Origin: an uncultured Bacteroidales bacterium
Lineage (GTDB): Bacteria; Bacteroidota; Bacteroidia; Bacteroidales; Muribaculaceae
NCBI GenBank assembly: GCA_902774055.1
Contig: CACYGX010000023.1
Location: 1 to 39,557, forward strand
Direction: 5' to 3'
Length of the DNA stretch: 39,557 nucleotides
The translations under genes and the position numbers were made by a program. Of the stretch, positions 1 to 7,558 are shown piece by piece; the first letter of the stretch is position 1, and each line of letters starts with the position of its first letter. Under the pieces are notes generated by a model. That model ran no database searches and was not told where the DNA came from. It saw only the letters and a program-made list of their open reading frames with translations.

Positions 1-28
1 AATGCTTGCCCAACCAATAGAGTCATTG
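1..28. repeat. Direct repeat copy 1 of the module array (period 399 bp)
   Basis: Bases 1-28 are identical to bases 400-427, which gives a 399-bp (133-codon) repeat period. After the shared 28 bases the sequences differ: copy 1 continues into the module interior, while copy 2 jumps straight to a sequence that matches 147 onward. Confidence 0.9.
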
Positions 29-356
29 GTCTCGGCGAGCTTCTTGGTGAAGCCGAAGTAAGCAATGCCCAGGTCGCCCTGGTTCTGAGTGGTGATGTTG
101 GCGGTGTAGATACCCTCGTTGAAGGTCATCTTCACACCATCGGTAGCGTTCCAACCAATGTTGTTCACGTCACCCAGGATGTAAACGTCAGCCTCGGGTT
201 CGGGAGTAATGGTGTCGGTAGGCCACTCGCCGTTGATGGTGAACTTGTTGTTCACGAGGTCAACGGTAACAGTCCAGGTACCCTCGGGGATAGCGATAGA
301 CTGGTAGCTGCCATCGGTAGCCAGAGAGCACTCATTGCCGAGCAGTTCCTCGGTCA

Positions 357-1604
357 TTACAAATGCGCCCTCGCTGACGGGACCAAAGCGGAAGGGAGCA
401 ATGCTTGCCCAACCAATAGAGTCATTGCGTTCCAACCAATGTTGTTCACATCACCCATGATGTAAACGTCATCGATGACGGGCTCAGGAGCCTGGCCAGC
501 GGTCAGTTTCAGCTTGCCATTCTCGCCAGCGCTCAGCACAACGGTGATGTTGTAGTAGCCAGGCTCAATCTTGAAAGCACCTATTGAGCCGAAACCACCC
601 ATGTCAACAAACTCGTCAAGAACAGCGTCGGTACCATCCTCGGCAGCGCCGATGCGGTAACCGTCAGCGGGATAGCTCTGAGCGTCTAAACCAAGCATGG
701 CCATGAAGCTAAAGTAGCCATAACCGTTACCAGAATCGGTGATATGAGCGTTAGCCAGGGTGAAGGTGTCGTCATCACCATCGTTAACCATCTCAATAGC
801 TTGAGAGGGATCCCAACCATTGCCGTTCACCTGACCTACCATATAGAGGTGGCCAGTGATAGGATCGATCTCGGGACCTACCTGGGTCTGAACTGCATCA
901 AGAGAAACTTCCTTGGTCTCAAGGTTGAACTTGAATGTCAGGTTGTAAGTGCCATTCTCGTTGAAAACGTAGTTCTGGTTGCCACTGGGGCCTTCAGGAT
1001 CACCCCAGCTTTCGGCCCAACCATGATTCTTAGCCACCTTGTAATAAAGGGTGCCAGCATCAATCACAACATTCTCCTTTACCAACTTGTACAGACCGTC
1101 GGTTGTGTCCAGAGTCATGTCGTTGGCGGTGTTTTCGGGATCCCAAGTGGTGCCGAAAATAGTTGCATTGTCACCGCAAACGGTATAGGACTCTTCGATG
1201 GGAGCAACATAACCCTCAACTTTGAAACGACTGTTTGTCTTGTCAAAGGTGAATACGTAGCTGTCGCCAGTGCCAGTAAAGAAATAGCAGCCATGATCGC
1301 CAGCCTTCTGGGTGGCAATCCAGTTGCCAGCTTGAATGGTTGTGTTGCCAGTGGCAGGACCATAGCGATAGTTGCTATTGAATGTGACCCAATTAGAATT
1401 CTGGCCATCGCCAAAAACGAAACCTACTTGACCAGTAAGCTCAACAGTGTAGGAGTAGGTACCGTCGCCGTTGTCGGTCATCTCGACACCTGCACCGGGA
1501 TTCCATCCACCGAAAGGTGCATCACCCACGATGTACATTGCCGCATTAGCATTTAAGCCAATGAGGGCAATCATCATAGATAAAATTAACGTTAATTTTT
1601 TCAT
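357..1604 (-). CDS. SusE/SusF-like modular secreted protein, reading frame broken near its 3' end
   Basis: This protein is probably exported and binds glycans at the cell surface. It starts with a Sec signal peptide (MKKLTLILSMMIALIGLNANA) without a lipobox cysteine. Beta-sandwich-like modules of about 100-130 residues follow, each opening with a Y-x-[VM]-G-[DQ] and G-W-[ND] pattern (residues about 23-34, 140-155, 254-265 and 379-390). Such modules resemble the starch-binding-type domains of SusE/SusF outer membrane proteins. After residue 393 the frame leaves the module consensus and ends 21 codons later at a stop. A paralogous repeat in the window shows that 118 bp are missing at 427/428, so this stop is an artefact of a deletion or an assembly collapse. 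On the minus strand a TAATTTTG -7-like box lies at 1687-1694. No SusC/SusD partner is visible, so the specificity is unknown. The export and module calls are firm; the family name is an inference. Confidence 0.7.
   Translation of the reverse strand: MKKLTLILSMMIALIGLNANAAMYIVGDAPFGGWNPGAGVEMTDNGDGTYSYTVELTGQVGFVFGDGQNSNWVTFNSNYRYGPATGNTTIQAGNWIATQKAGDHGCYFFTGTGDSYVFTFDKTNSRFKVEGYVAPIEESYTVCGDNATIFGTTWDPENTANDMTLDTTDGLYKLVKENVVIDAGTLYYKVAKNHGWAESWGDPEGPSGNQNYVFNENGTYNLTFKFNLETKEVSLDAVQTQVGPEIDPITGHLYMVGQVNGNGWDPSQAIEMVNDGDDDTFTLANAHITDSGNGYGYFSFMAMLGLDAQSYPADGYRIGAAEDGTDAVLDEFVDMGGFGSIGAFKIEPGYYNITVVLSAGENGKLKLTAGQAPEPVIDDVYIMGDVNNIGWNAMTLLVGQALLPSALVPSARAHL
400..427. repeat. Direct repeat copy 2, abutting the deletion junction at 427/428
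   Basis: This copy is identical to 1-28. From 428 on the sequence (CGTTCCAACCAATGTTGTTC) matches 147-166, so the equivalent of 29-146 (118 bp, not a multiple of 3) is absent here. The junction has at most 1 bp of microhomology. Confidence 0.9.
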
Positions 1605-1813
1605 TCTTGATAATTGGTTGTTAAGTTAAACAATATGAATAAAGTTGGTTTGTTCTGGTTTCCTGAAACTTTTTTTTAAAGTCGCTCAAAATTACTAACA
1701 ATTTCCAAGATACATTAATAAAAAAGCACAAATCCATTAATTATTTGCGCAATCGTTTGCACTTGACCGGTTGGCCAAGTGTCTCTATGCTAGCATCTTT
1801 TGCCTAAGAAAAG

Positions 1814-3109
1814 TTAAAGTTGAATGCCAATCAATTCAAACGGCAATGCTTGGGTGATTTGCACTTGGGCAAACTCGCCCAGATTGAGCTTTTTGTCTTT
1901 ACTGATAAGAACCTCGGGATCCACTTCGGGACTATCCCACTCGGTGCGTCCGACGTAGTAATCCTCCTCTTCGCGGTCCACCATGACGCGCAGTGTTTGC
2001 CCCACTTTTTGCTCTTGAATTTCCATCGAGATGTCCTCTTGTAGCGCCATGAGGCGTTGCAGGCGATCTTGTTTCACCTCCTGAGGGATGTCGTCGCTCA
2101 GGTGCTCGGCAGCCCACGTTCCGGCCTCCTCGCTATAGGCAAATGCGCCCATGCGCTCGAAGCGTGCCTCGCGCGTGAAGTCCATCAGCTCCTCAAATTC
2201 TTGTTCTCCCTCGCCGGGGAAGCCCACCATCAGGGTGGTGCGGATGTGTATGCCCGGCACCTCACGGCGCAGGCGTGCTAGCAGGTCGAGCGTCTCTTGG
2301 CGGCCGATGTGGCGGCGCATGTTGGCCAGCACCTTGTCGCTGATGTGCTGCAGGGCAATGTCCAGATAGCTGCACACGTTGGCGCGGTTGGCCATCACGG
2401 GAAGGATATCATAGGGGAATTGGGTGGGGTAGGCGTAGTGCAGCCTGATCCATTCCACACCGTCGATATCGGCCATGCGGTCGATGAGTTCGGGTAGCAT
2501 CATGCGCCCTTCCAGGTCCATACCGTAGGAGGACAAGTCTTGGGCAATGACATTGAACTCCTTGACGCCACCCTCGGCCAGCCGTCGCACCTCGTCGAGC
2601 AATTGCGGCATCGGTACCGATGTGTGGCGCCCCGTGATGAGTGGAATAGCGCAGAAGGCGCAAAATCGGTTGCAGCCTTCCGAAATCTTTAAGTAGCAGT
2701 AGTGGGATGGGGTAGTCAGGCAACGCTCGTGGGCCAGGTCGTCGCGATAAGCGTGTCCCAGATCGGCGAGCATCCCTTTCCAGTCAAACTTGCCGTAGAA
2801 ACGGTCCACCTCGGGCAGGGCCTCGATGAGGTCGGCACGAAAACGCTCCGACAGGCAGCCCATCACAAACAGGTTGCGGATTTTGCCTTGACGCTTGGCC
2901 TCGCCCAGGTTCAGGATGGTGTCGATAGACTCCTGCTGGGCATCGGCGATAAAACCGCAGGTGTTGACCACCACGGTCTCGCCGTCAACGCGGTTGCTGT
3001 TGTGGGCTACGCTATAGCCTGCCGCCTGCAGTTGCCGCATCAAGTGTTCGCTGTCCACCAGGTTCTTGGAACAGCCCAGCGATATGATGTCGATTTTGTT
3101 TCTCCTCAT
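1814..3109 (-). CDS. rimO: Ribosomal protein S12 methylthiotransferase RimO
   Basis: RimO is a radical-SAM enzyme that methylthiolates the conserved aspartate of ribosomal protein S12. The N-terminal MTTase domain carries the three cysteines of the auxiliary Fe-S cluster (Cys13 in SLGCSKN, Cys51 in NTCGFI, Cys85 in MGCLS). The radical-SAM motif CxxxCxxC is at Cys146, Cys150 and Cys153 (GCNRFCAFCAIP). The rest is a TIM-barrel-like core and a C-terminal TRAM domain. The length of 431 aa is normal. The LGCSKNxVDSE start and the CAIP after the radical-SAM motif favour RimO over MiaB. It lies 18 bp downstream of ftsY on the same strand, a pairing common in Bacteroidetes, and is probably cotranscribed with it. 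The ATG at 3109 fits the family start. Confidence 0.95.
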   Translation of the reverse strand: MRRNKIDIISLGCSKNLVDSEHLMRQLQAAGYSVAHNSNRVDGETVVVNTCGFIADAQQESIDTILNLGEAKRQGKIRNLFVMGCLSERFRADLIEALPEVDRFYGKFDWKGMLADLGHAYRDDLAHERCLTTPSHYCYLKISEGCNRFCAFCAIPLITGRHTSVPMPQLLDEVRRLAEGGVKEFNVIAQDLSSYGMDLEGRMMLPELIDRMADIDGVEWIRLHYAYPTQFPYDILPVMANRANVCSYLDIALQHISDKVLANMRRHIGRQETLDLLARLRREVPGIHIRTTLMVGFPGEGEQEFEELMDFTREARFERMGAFAYSEEAGTWAAEHLSDDIPQEVKQDRLQRLMALQEDISMEIQEQKVGQTLRVMVDREEEDYYVGRTEWDSPEVDPEVLISKDKKLNLGEFAQVQITQALPFELIGIQL

Positions 3110-3127
3110 GAGCTCCAGCCTGTTCGG

Positions 3128-4093
3128 TTAATCCTTGGTGACCCCGAACAGGGATTTCACAAACTCCCGCTTGTTGAAAATCTGCAGGTCAGTCATCTGC
3201 TCACCCAGGCCGATGTATTTCACGGGAATCTGGAATTGGTCGCTCACGCCGATGACCACGCCACCCTTGGCGGTGCCGTCGAGTTTGGTGATAGCCAGGG
3301 CGTTAACCTCGGTGGCTGCCGAGAATTGTTTGGCCTGCTCAAAGGCGTTTTGTCCTGTCGAGCCATCGAGCACGAGCAGCACTTCCTGCGGCGCATCGGG
3401 CAGCACCTTGCGCATGGTGTTCTTGATTTTGGTCAACTGGTTCATCAGGCTCACGTTGTTGTGCAAGCGGCCAGCGGTGTCGATGATGACCACATCAGCA
3501 TTTTGGGCTTTGGCGCTCTGCACAGCATCATAGGCCACGGCGGCGGGGTCGGTACCCATCTTGTGCTTGATGACGGGAACGCCCACGCGGTTGCCCCAGA
3601 TTTCCAGTTGCTCATCGGCAGCGGCACGGTAGGTGTCGGCAGCGCCAAGCACGACCTTATTCCCCGCCTGCTTGAACTGATAGGCGAGTTTGCCGATGGT
3701 GGTAGTCTTGCCCACACCGTTCACGCCCACGACCATGATGACATAGGGTTTCATGTCCTCGGGGACGGTAAAGTCCTCGAGTTCGGCGTTATTATTGTCG
3801 GCAAGCATCTGCGAGATCTCGTCACACAACAGCTCGTTCAGTTCATCGGTGCCCACATACTTGTCGCGGGCTACGCGAGCCTGCAGGCGGTCAATGATCT
3901 TGACGGTCGTATCGACGCCCACGTCGCTGGTGACAAACACTTCCTCCAGGTTGTCGAGCACGTCATCGTCAACCGACGATTTTCCGGCAACTGCATGTTT
4001 GATTTTCTCAAACACGCCCTGTTTGGTTTTCTCCAAGCCCTTATCGAGCGTCTCTTTCTTCTCGCGAGAGAATAATTTCTTGAACAGTCCCAT
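3128..4093 (-). CDS. ftsY: Signal recognition particle receptor FtsY
   Basis: FtsY is the SRP-receptor GTPase that docks ribosome-SRP complexes at the inner membrane. The NG domain is complete. A helical N domain covers about 20-100. G1 is GVNGVGKTT (123-131), followed by DTYRAAADEQL (about 153-163), G3 DTAGR (205-209) and G4 TKLDG (269-273) with the closing TAKGG. The acidic A domain typical of E. coli is missing, leaving a short amphipathic basic start (MGLFKKLFSREKK), as is usual in Bacteroidetes. It is the first gene of the ftsY-rimO unit. A TACCTTTG box lies 33 bp upstream of the start codon. A longer reading starting at 4128 would be out of frame with the conserved start and is rejected. 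Confidence 0.96.
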   Translation of the reverse strand: MGLFKKLFSREKKETLDKGLEKTKQGVFEKIKHAVAGKSSVDDDVLDNLEEVFVTSDVGVDTTVKIIDRLQARVARDKYVGTDELNELLCDEISQMLADNNNAELEDFTVPEDMKPYVIMVVGVNGVGKTTTIGKLAYQFKQAGNKVVLGAADTYRAAADEQLEIWGNRVGVPVIKHKMGTDPAAVAYDAVQSAKAQNADVVIIDTAGRLHNNVSLMNQLTKIKNTMRKVLPDAPQEVLLVLDGSTGQNAFEQAKQFSAATEVNALAITKLDGTAKGGVVIGVSDQFQIPVKYIGLGEQMTDLQIFNKREFVKSLFGVTKD

Positions 4094-4125
4094 ATAAATT
4101 CTTTTCGTTTTTTGATATTTGAGTA

Positions 4126-4133
4126 CAAAGGTA
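4126..4133 (-). promoter_or_regulatory. -7 box TACCTTTG for ftsY-rimO
   Basis: This is a perfect TAnnTTTG on the minus strand, read as CAAAGGTA on plus. It is followed by an AT-rich leader of about 30 nt before the ftsY ATG. A clear -33 TTTG is not visible at the expected spacing. Confidence 0.6.
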
Positions 4134-4171
4134 CAACATTTCTTGTGGATTTGTGACTACTGGGCTCTTTT

Positions 4172-4203
4172 TTTGCAGTTATGCGTAACTTTCACTACCT
4201 TTG
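4172..4203 (+). promoter_or_regulatory. Bacteroidetes promoter of the esterase-fucosidase operon
   Basis: TTTG (4172-4175), 20 bp, then TACCTTTG (4196-4203) matches the Bacteroidetes housekeeping consensus. The predicted start of transcription is near 4208, about 23 nt before the ATG at 4231. It diverges from the ftsY promoter. Confidence 0.75.
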
Positions 4204-4230
4204 TACTCATCAATTAGTATTATTTATGAT

Positions 4231-5988
4231 ATGAAACGAATCACTTTATATCTAATCTCACTGTTGCTGCTGGTGGCCTGCAGCTCCAAGCAGGAGGAGC
4301 AACAGCAGCCGCAGGAGCCATCGGCCTTGGAACAGGAGATGGCGGCGCTCTATGGCGAGAATAAGGTCATTGAGGGCGATTATCCCGATTCGCTGGCCGT
4401 CGAGGCCTCCAATGGCGTGTTTGTGGGTGAACGTGACAGCAATCTCCTGGCGTTCAAGGGTATCCCTTATGCCCTGCAACCCACGGGTGAGCGTCGGTGG
4501 CAGGTCGCCAAGCCCGAGCCTGATAGCCGATTGGTGCGCGAGGCCCGCTATTTTGGCCACACGGCTATCCAGTCGCGTTTCCAGAGCAGTGCCGCCTCAC
4601 TTTACCCGCAGGGCGAGGACTGCCTGACCCTTAACGTGTGGACGGCGGCTAGCGGCATGCGCGGCGCGCGACGTCCCGTGATGGTGTGGATTCATGGCGG
4701 CTCCTATGTGAGCAATGGCACGGCCAATCCTCGCGACTGGTGCAATAACTTTGTCAAAGCGCACCCTGAGGTCGTTTTCGTCTCGATTAACTACCGTTTG
4801 GGCCTGCTCGGCTTCCTCGACCTCTCCACGTTGCCCGACGGCAAGGCCTATAGTCGCAGTGGCAACTTGGGCATTCTTGACCAGGTAGAAGCGTTGCGAT
4901 GGGTTAAACGCAACATCGCAGGCTATGGTGGCGATCCCAACAACGTGACCATCGTCGGTCACTCGGCAGGGGCGGGTAGTGTGATGATTCTCGCTAGCAT
5001 TGACGAAGCTCAAGGTCTGTTTCATCGCGCGATTGCCCAGAGTGGTAGCGTGGCCCTTACCAGCGGCCGCGAGGACTGCCAGAGTCTGACCCAGCGTGTG
5101 ATTGACGCGACTGGTGCCAAGACTGTGGCCGACCTGCAGGCGCTCTCGACCGAGCTAATAATTGCCCTGAATGACGAGGTGGGCGAGTTCTTCCGCTTTC
5201 CCGAGCGCGATGGTGCCCTCCTCCCCGAGGACCCTTATAGCCGCTTCGACGGCTTTAATGCGGGCATCGATATGCTCATTGGTTCCAACAGCGATGAGAC
5301 CCGCTACTGGATAGATGCCATGGGCGGAGAGGAGAAATTTGGAGCGGCGGTACAGTTGTGGTATCGCTATATCGCCATGTCGCTCGATGCTGATCAGCGT
5401 GAGAGTACCAGCCAATTCCTTGACGTAGTGCCCGAGGACAATCCTTGGCCCGTCGGCGAACTGCTCAACGACCTGATGTTCCGTGGACCCGCCATCGAGA
5501 TGGCTCAGCGCCATGCCGCAGCAGGTGGAAAAACCTACATGTACTATTGGAACAAGTCCTTGAGTGACCCGATTTATGGCGCGTGTCACGGTTCTGAGGT
5601 GTCCTACGTCCTCAACACCGGCCGTCAGATCAAGTCGGGTGACCAACATAACCATGTCCTTGCAGCCGAGGTTCAGCAAATGTGGGTGAACTTTGCTACT
5701 ACAGGTAACCCCAGTACCCCTAGTCACTACTGGCCCGCCTATGAAACGACACAGCGCGCGACAATGGTGCTGGGCGACTCGATTTATCTTGTCAATGACC
5801 CCTTGCCCGAGCAGCGGCGCCTCATCGCCCCGCTCATGAGTGAATATATTTCTCCCATCTTCAGCGACTTGCTTGACAAGGCCCCCTGGTATGCGGGTAT
5901 AGCTGTCGGCACACTGGTGGCTCTTGTGTTGCTGCTCTGCTGGCTCATTGTGAAAATCCGCCGATTGTTCAAAAGAAAAACCAAATAA
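4231..5988 (+). CDS. Type-B carboxylesterase family lipoprotein with C-terminal membrane segment
   Basis: This is an alpha/beta-hydrolase of the carboxylesterase type-B family, likely cleaving ester groups such as sugar acetyl esters. The start at 4231 gives a lipoprotein signal peptide with lipobox LVAC (Cys17) after MKRITLYLISLLLL; an upstream TTG-start reading at 4201 would put the promoter inside the gene. Family motifs are EDCLTLNVW (129-137), oxyanion HGG (155-157), GHSAG with catalytic Ser245, the acidic-residue region GSNSDETRYW, and GACHGSEVSYV with the probable catalytic His. The length of 585 aa is typical. Oddly, the C-terminus holds a hydrophobic helix (about AVGTLVALVLLLCWLIV) followed by a basic tail, unusual for a lipoprotein. 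A GH29 fucosidase starts 1 bp after the stop, suggesting joint action on decorated host or plant glycans. The substrate is unknown. Confidence 0.88.
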   Translation: MKRITLYLISLLLLVACSSKQEEQQQPQEPSALEQEMAALYGENKVIEGDYPDSLAVEASNGVFVGERDSNLLAFKGIPYALQPTGERRWQVAKPEPDSRLVREARYFGHTAIQSRFQSSAASLYPQGEDCLTLNVWTAASGMRGARRPVMVWIHGGSYVSNGTANPRDWCNNFVKAHPEVVFVSINYRLGLLGFLDLSTLPDGKAYSRSGNLGILDQVEALRWVKRNIAGYGGDPNNVTIVGHSAGAGSVMILASIDEAQGLFHRAIAQSGSVALTSGREDCQSLTQRVIDATGAKTVADLQALSTELIIALNDEVGEFFRFPERDGALLPEDPYSRFDGFNAGIDMLIGSNSDETRYWIDAMGGEEKFGAAVQLWYRYIAMSLDADQRESTSQFLDVVPEDNPWPVGELLNDLMFRGPAIEMAQRHAAAGGKTYMYYWNKSLSDPIYGACHGSEVSYVLNTGRQIKSGDQHNHVLAAEVQQMWVNFATTGNPSTPSHYWPAYETTQRATMVLGDSIYLVNDPLPEQRRLIAPLMSEYISPIFSDLLDKAPWYAGIAVGTLVALVLLLCWLIVKIRRLFKRKTK

Positions 5989-5989
5989 T

Positions 5990-7312
5990 ATGATGACCGT
6001 GAAGAGAATAATATTGGCCCTTGTGCTGGCTCTAGCCTCAAGTGTGGGCATTCAGGCCCAGCAGGCCGCCTATGTGCCCAGCCAGGAGAATCTGAAGGCC
6101 CGTGAAGAGTTCCAAGACAACAAACTCGGTGTTTTCATCCACTGGGGCGTCTATTCCATGCTGGCCGACGGCGAGTGGGTGATGCTCAATAAGCGCATCG
6201 ACCGTGACGAGTATGCCCAGTTGCCCGCTGGATTTTATCCCTCGCGCTTTGATGCTGACGAGTGGGTGCGCGCCATCAAGGACGCTGGCGCCCGTTACAT
6301 CACCATCACTTCGCGTCACCACGACGGCTTCTCGATGTTCAAGAGCGCTGCCAGCGACTACAACATCGTCGATGCCACCCCCTTCAAGCGCGATGTCCTC
6401 AAGGAATTGGCCGATGCCTGCCAGCGCCATGGCATCAAGTTGCACTTCTACTATTCTCACTTGGACTGGCACCGCTTGGACTACCCCCTGGGGCGCCATC
6501 AGGAGCAAATGCCCCATGACCCCTCGACAACCAACTGGCCGCAATATTACAAGTTCATGAACGACCAGTTGACAGAGTTGCTCACCAATTACGGTCCCGT
6601 GGGGGCTATCTGGTTCGATGGCAAGTGGGAGCATGACACCGATCCCGTGCCCTTCGACTGGCAACTTGACGAACAATATGCCCTCATTCACCGCTTGCAG
6701 CCAGCCTGCCTCATTGGCAACAACCACCATGAGGTGCCTTTCCCAGGCGAGGATATTCAGATATTTGAACAGGACGTGCCGGGTGAGAACACCGCTGGCT
6801 ATTCTGGCGAGAACGGCATCAGCCAGTTGCCCCTGGAGACCTGCATGACCATGAACAACACTTGGGGCTACCGCATCACCGACAAGAATTATAAGAGTGG
6901 TGATGAAATTATCCGCACCCTCGTCCGCGCGGCAGGGCGTAACGGCAATCTGCTCATCAACGTCGGACCCCGTCCTGACGGCTGCCTGCCCACCGAGGCC
7001 CTTGAGCGCCTTCACCAGTTGGGCGAATGGATGCGGCAAAATGGCGAGAGCATCTATGGCACGCGAGGCGGCATCATTCCGCCACATGACTGGGGCGTTA
7101 CCACCCAGCGCGATAACACCCTCTATGTTCACATTCTCGACCTTCAGGACAAGGCGCTCTACCTTCCCTTGGATGGCAAGCGCATTAAGCAGGTGCGGCT
7201 CTTCGCTGGCAAAACCAAGTTGCACTACATATCGGCAGGCGGTGGCGTTACCATCCTCCTCCCCGCCGCCCCGACAGGTGTAGATACCATTGTGGAAATC
7301 CAGCTGAAGTAG
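5990..7312 (+). CDS. GH29 alpha-L-fucosidase, secreted
   Basis: This is a retaining alpha-L-fucosidase of glycoside hydrolase family 29 that removes terminal L-fucose, for example from mucin or milk-type glycans. A signal peptide (LVLALASSVGIQAQ) precedes the catalytic TIM barrel. Family landmarks are KLGVFIHWGVYS (45-56), SRHHDGF (108-114), the WFDG motif with the nucleophile Asp210, and a conserved NLLINVGPRPDG segment near residue 320. At 440 aa it consists of the catalytic domain plus a small C-terminal beta domain, with no carbohydrate-binding module. It starts 1 bp after the esterase stop codon (TAATATG), so cotranscription and probably translational coupling are expected. ATGs at 5990 and 5993 are both possible. 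The acid/base residue varies in this family and was not assigned. Confidence 0.93.
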   Translation: MMTVKRIILALVLALASSVGIQAQQAAYVPSQENLKAREEFQDNKLGVFIHWGVYSMLADGEWVMLNKRIDRDEYAQLPAGFYPSRFDADEWVRAIKDAGARYITITSRHHDGFSMFKSAASDYNIVDATPFKRDVLKELADACQRHGIKLHFYYSHLDWHRLDYPLGRHQEQMPHDPSTTNWPQYYKFMNDQLTELLTNYGPVGAIWFDGKWEHDTDPVPFDWQLDEQYALIHRLQPACLIGNNHHEVPFPGEDIQIFEQDVPGENTAGYSGENGISQLPLETCMTMNNTWGYRITDKNYKSGDEIIRTLVRAAGRNGNLLINVGPRPDGCLPTEALERLHQLGEWMRQNGESIYGTRGGIIPPHDWGVTTQRDNTLYVHILDLQDKALYLPLDGKRIKQVRLFAGKTKLHYISAGGGVTILLPAAPTGVDTIVEIQLK

Positions 7313-7432
7313 TGCTATTTAAACGTCGAATAGATTGTTTATGTGATTATGATTTGTAGCCTCGGCTGCTAAAAAAGTGACAATTTTATATTTTGTTAAC
7401 ACTTTTATTGTTCATTATTCAAATTTTTGTAG

Positions 7433-7440
7433 TAAATTTG
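7433..7440 (+). promoter_or_regulatory. -7 box TAAATTTG upstream of the MBG-like secreted protein
   Basis: TAAATTTG fits TAnnTTTG, with a weak TTG at 7408-7410 (spacing 22). It predicts a leader of about 115 nt before the ATG at 7559. The rest of 7313-7558 is AT-rich with no supported gene. Confidence 0.5.
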
Positions 7441-7558
7441 GGGCGTTACTCCATAGCGAGAATAGCTCAAGGGGACACCTTGTATGCTTGAAGGTATTAA
7501 TTATTAGTATGAGAATTCATTTTATTAACTTTTATAAACAACTTAAAAACATTCAGTT

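Larger units (their letters stand above)
1..427 (-). pseudogene. Out-of-frame continuation of the SusE/SusF-like modular protein (partial)
   Basis: On the minus strand, the frame whose codons begin at positions divisible by 3 is open from 427 to the window edge. It encodes more of the same module family, for example NDSIGWASIAPFRFG, then VYILGDVNNIGWNATDG, then NDSIGWASI again at the edge. It is one frame off from the signal-peptide-bearing upstream part. Restoring the 118 bp present in the intact neighbouring copy (29-146) would join the two parts into one protein. The C-terminus lies outside the window. It is either the rest of a real gene broken by slippage between repeats, or a region mis-assembled from short reads. 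Confidence 0.7.

Noticed and set aside
2702-4075. Long plus-strand open frame of 457 codons opposite rimO/ftsY
   Set aside because: It lies antisense to two conserved genes, crosses their boundary, and its translation shows no domain; it results from the GC-biased third codon positions of ftsY.
4201-4230. Longer N-terminus of the esterase from a TTG at 4201
   Set aside because: The TTG is part of the TACCTTTG promoter box; the ATG at 4231 gives a perfect lipoprotein signal.
6038-7225. Minus-strand open frame of 395 codons
   Set aside because: It is antisense to the GH29 fucosidase and has low-complexity translation.
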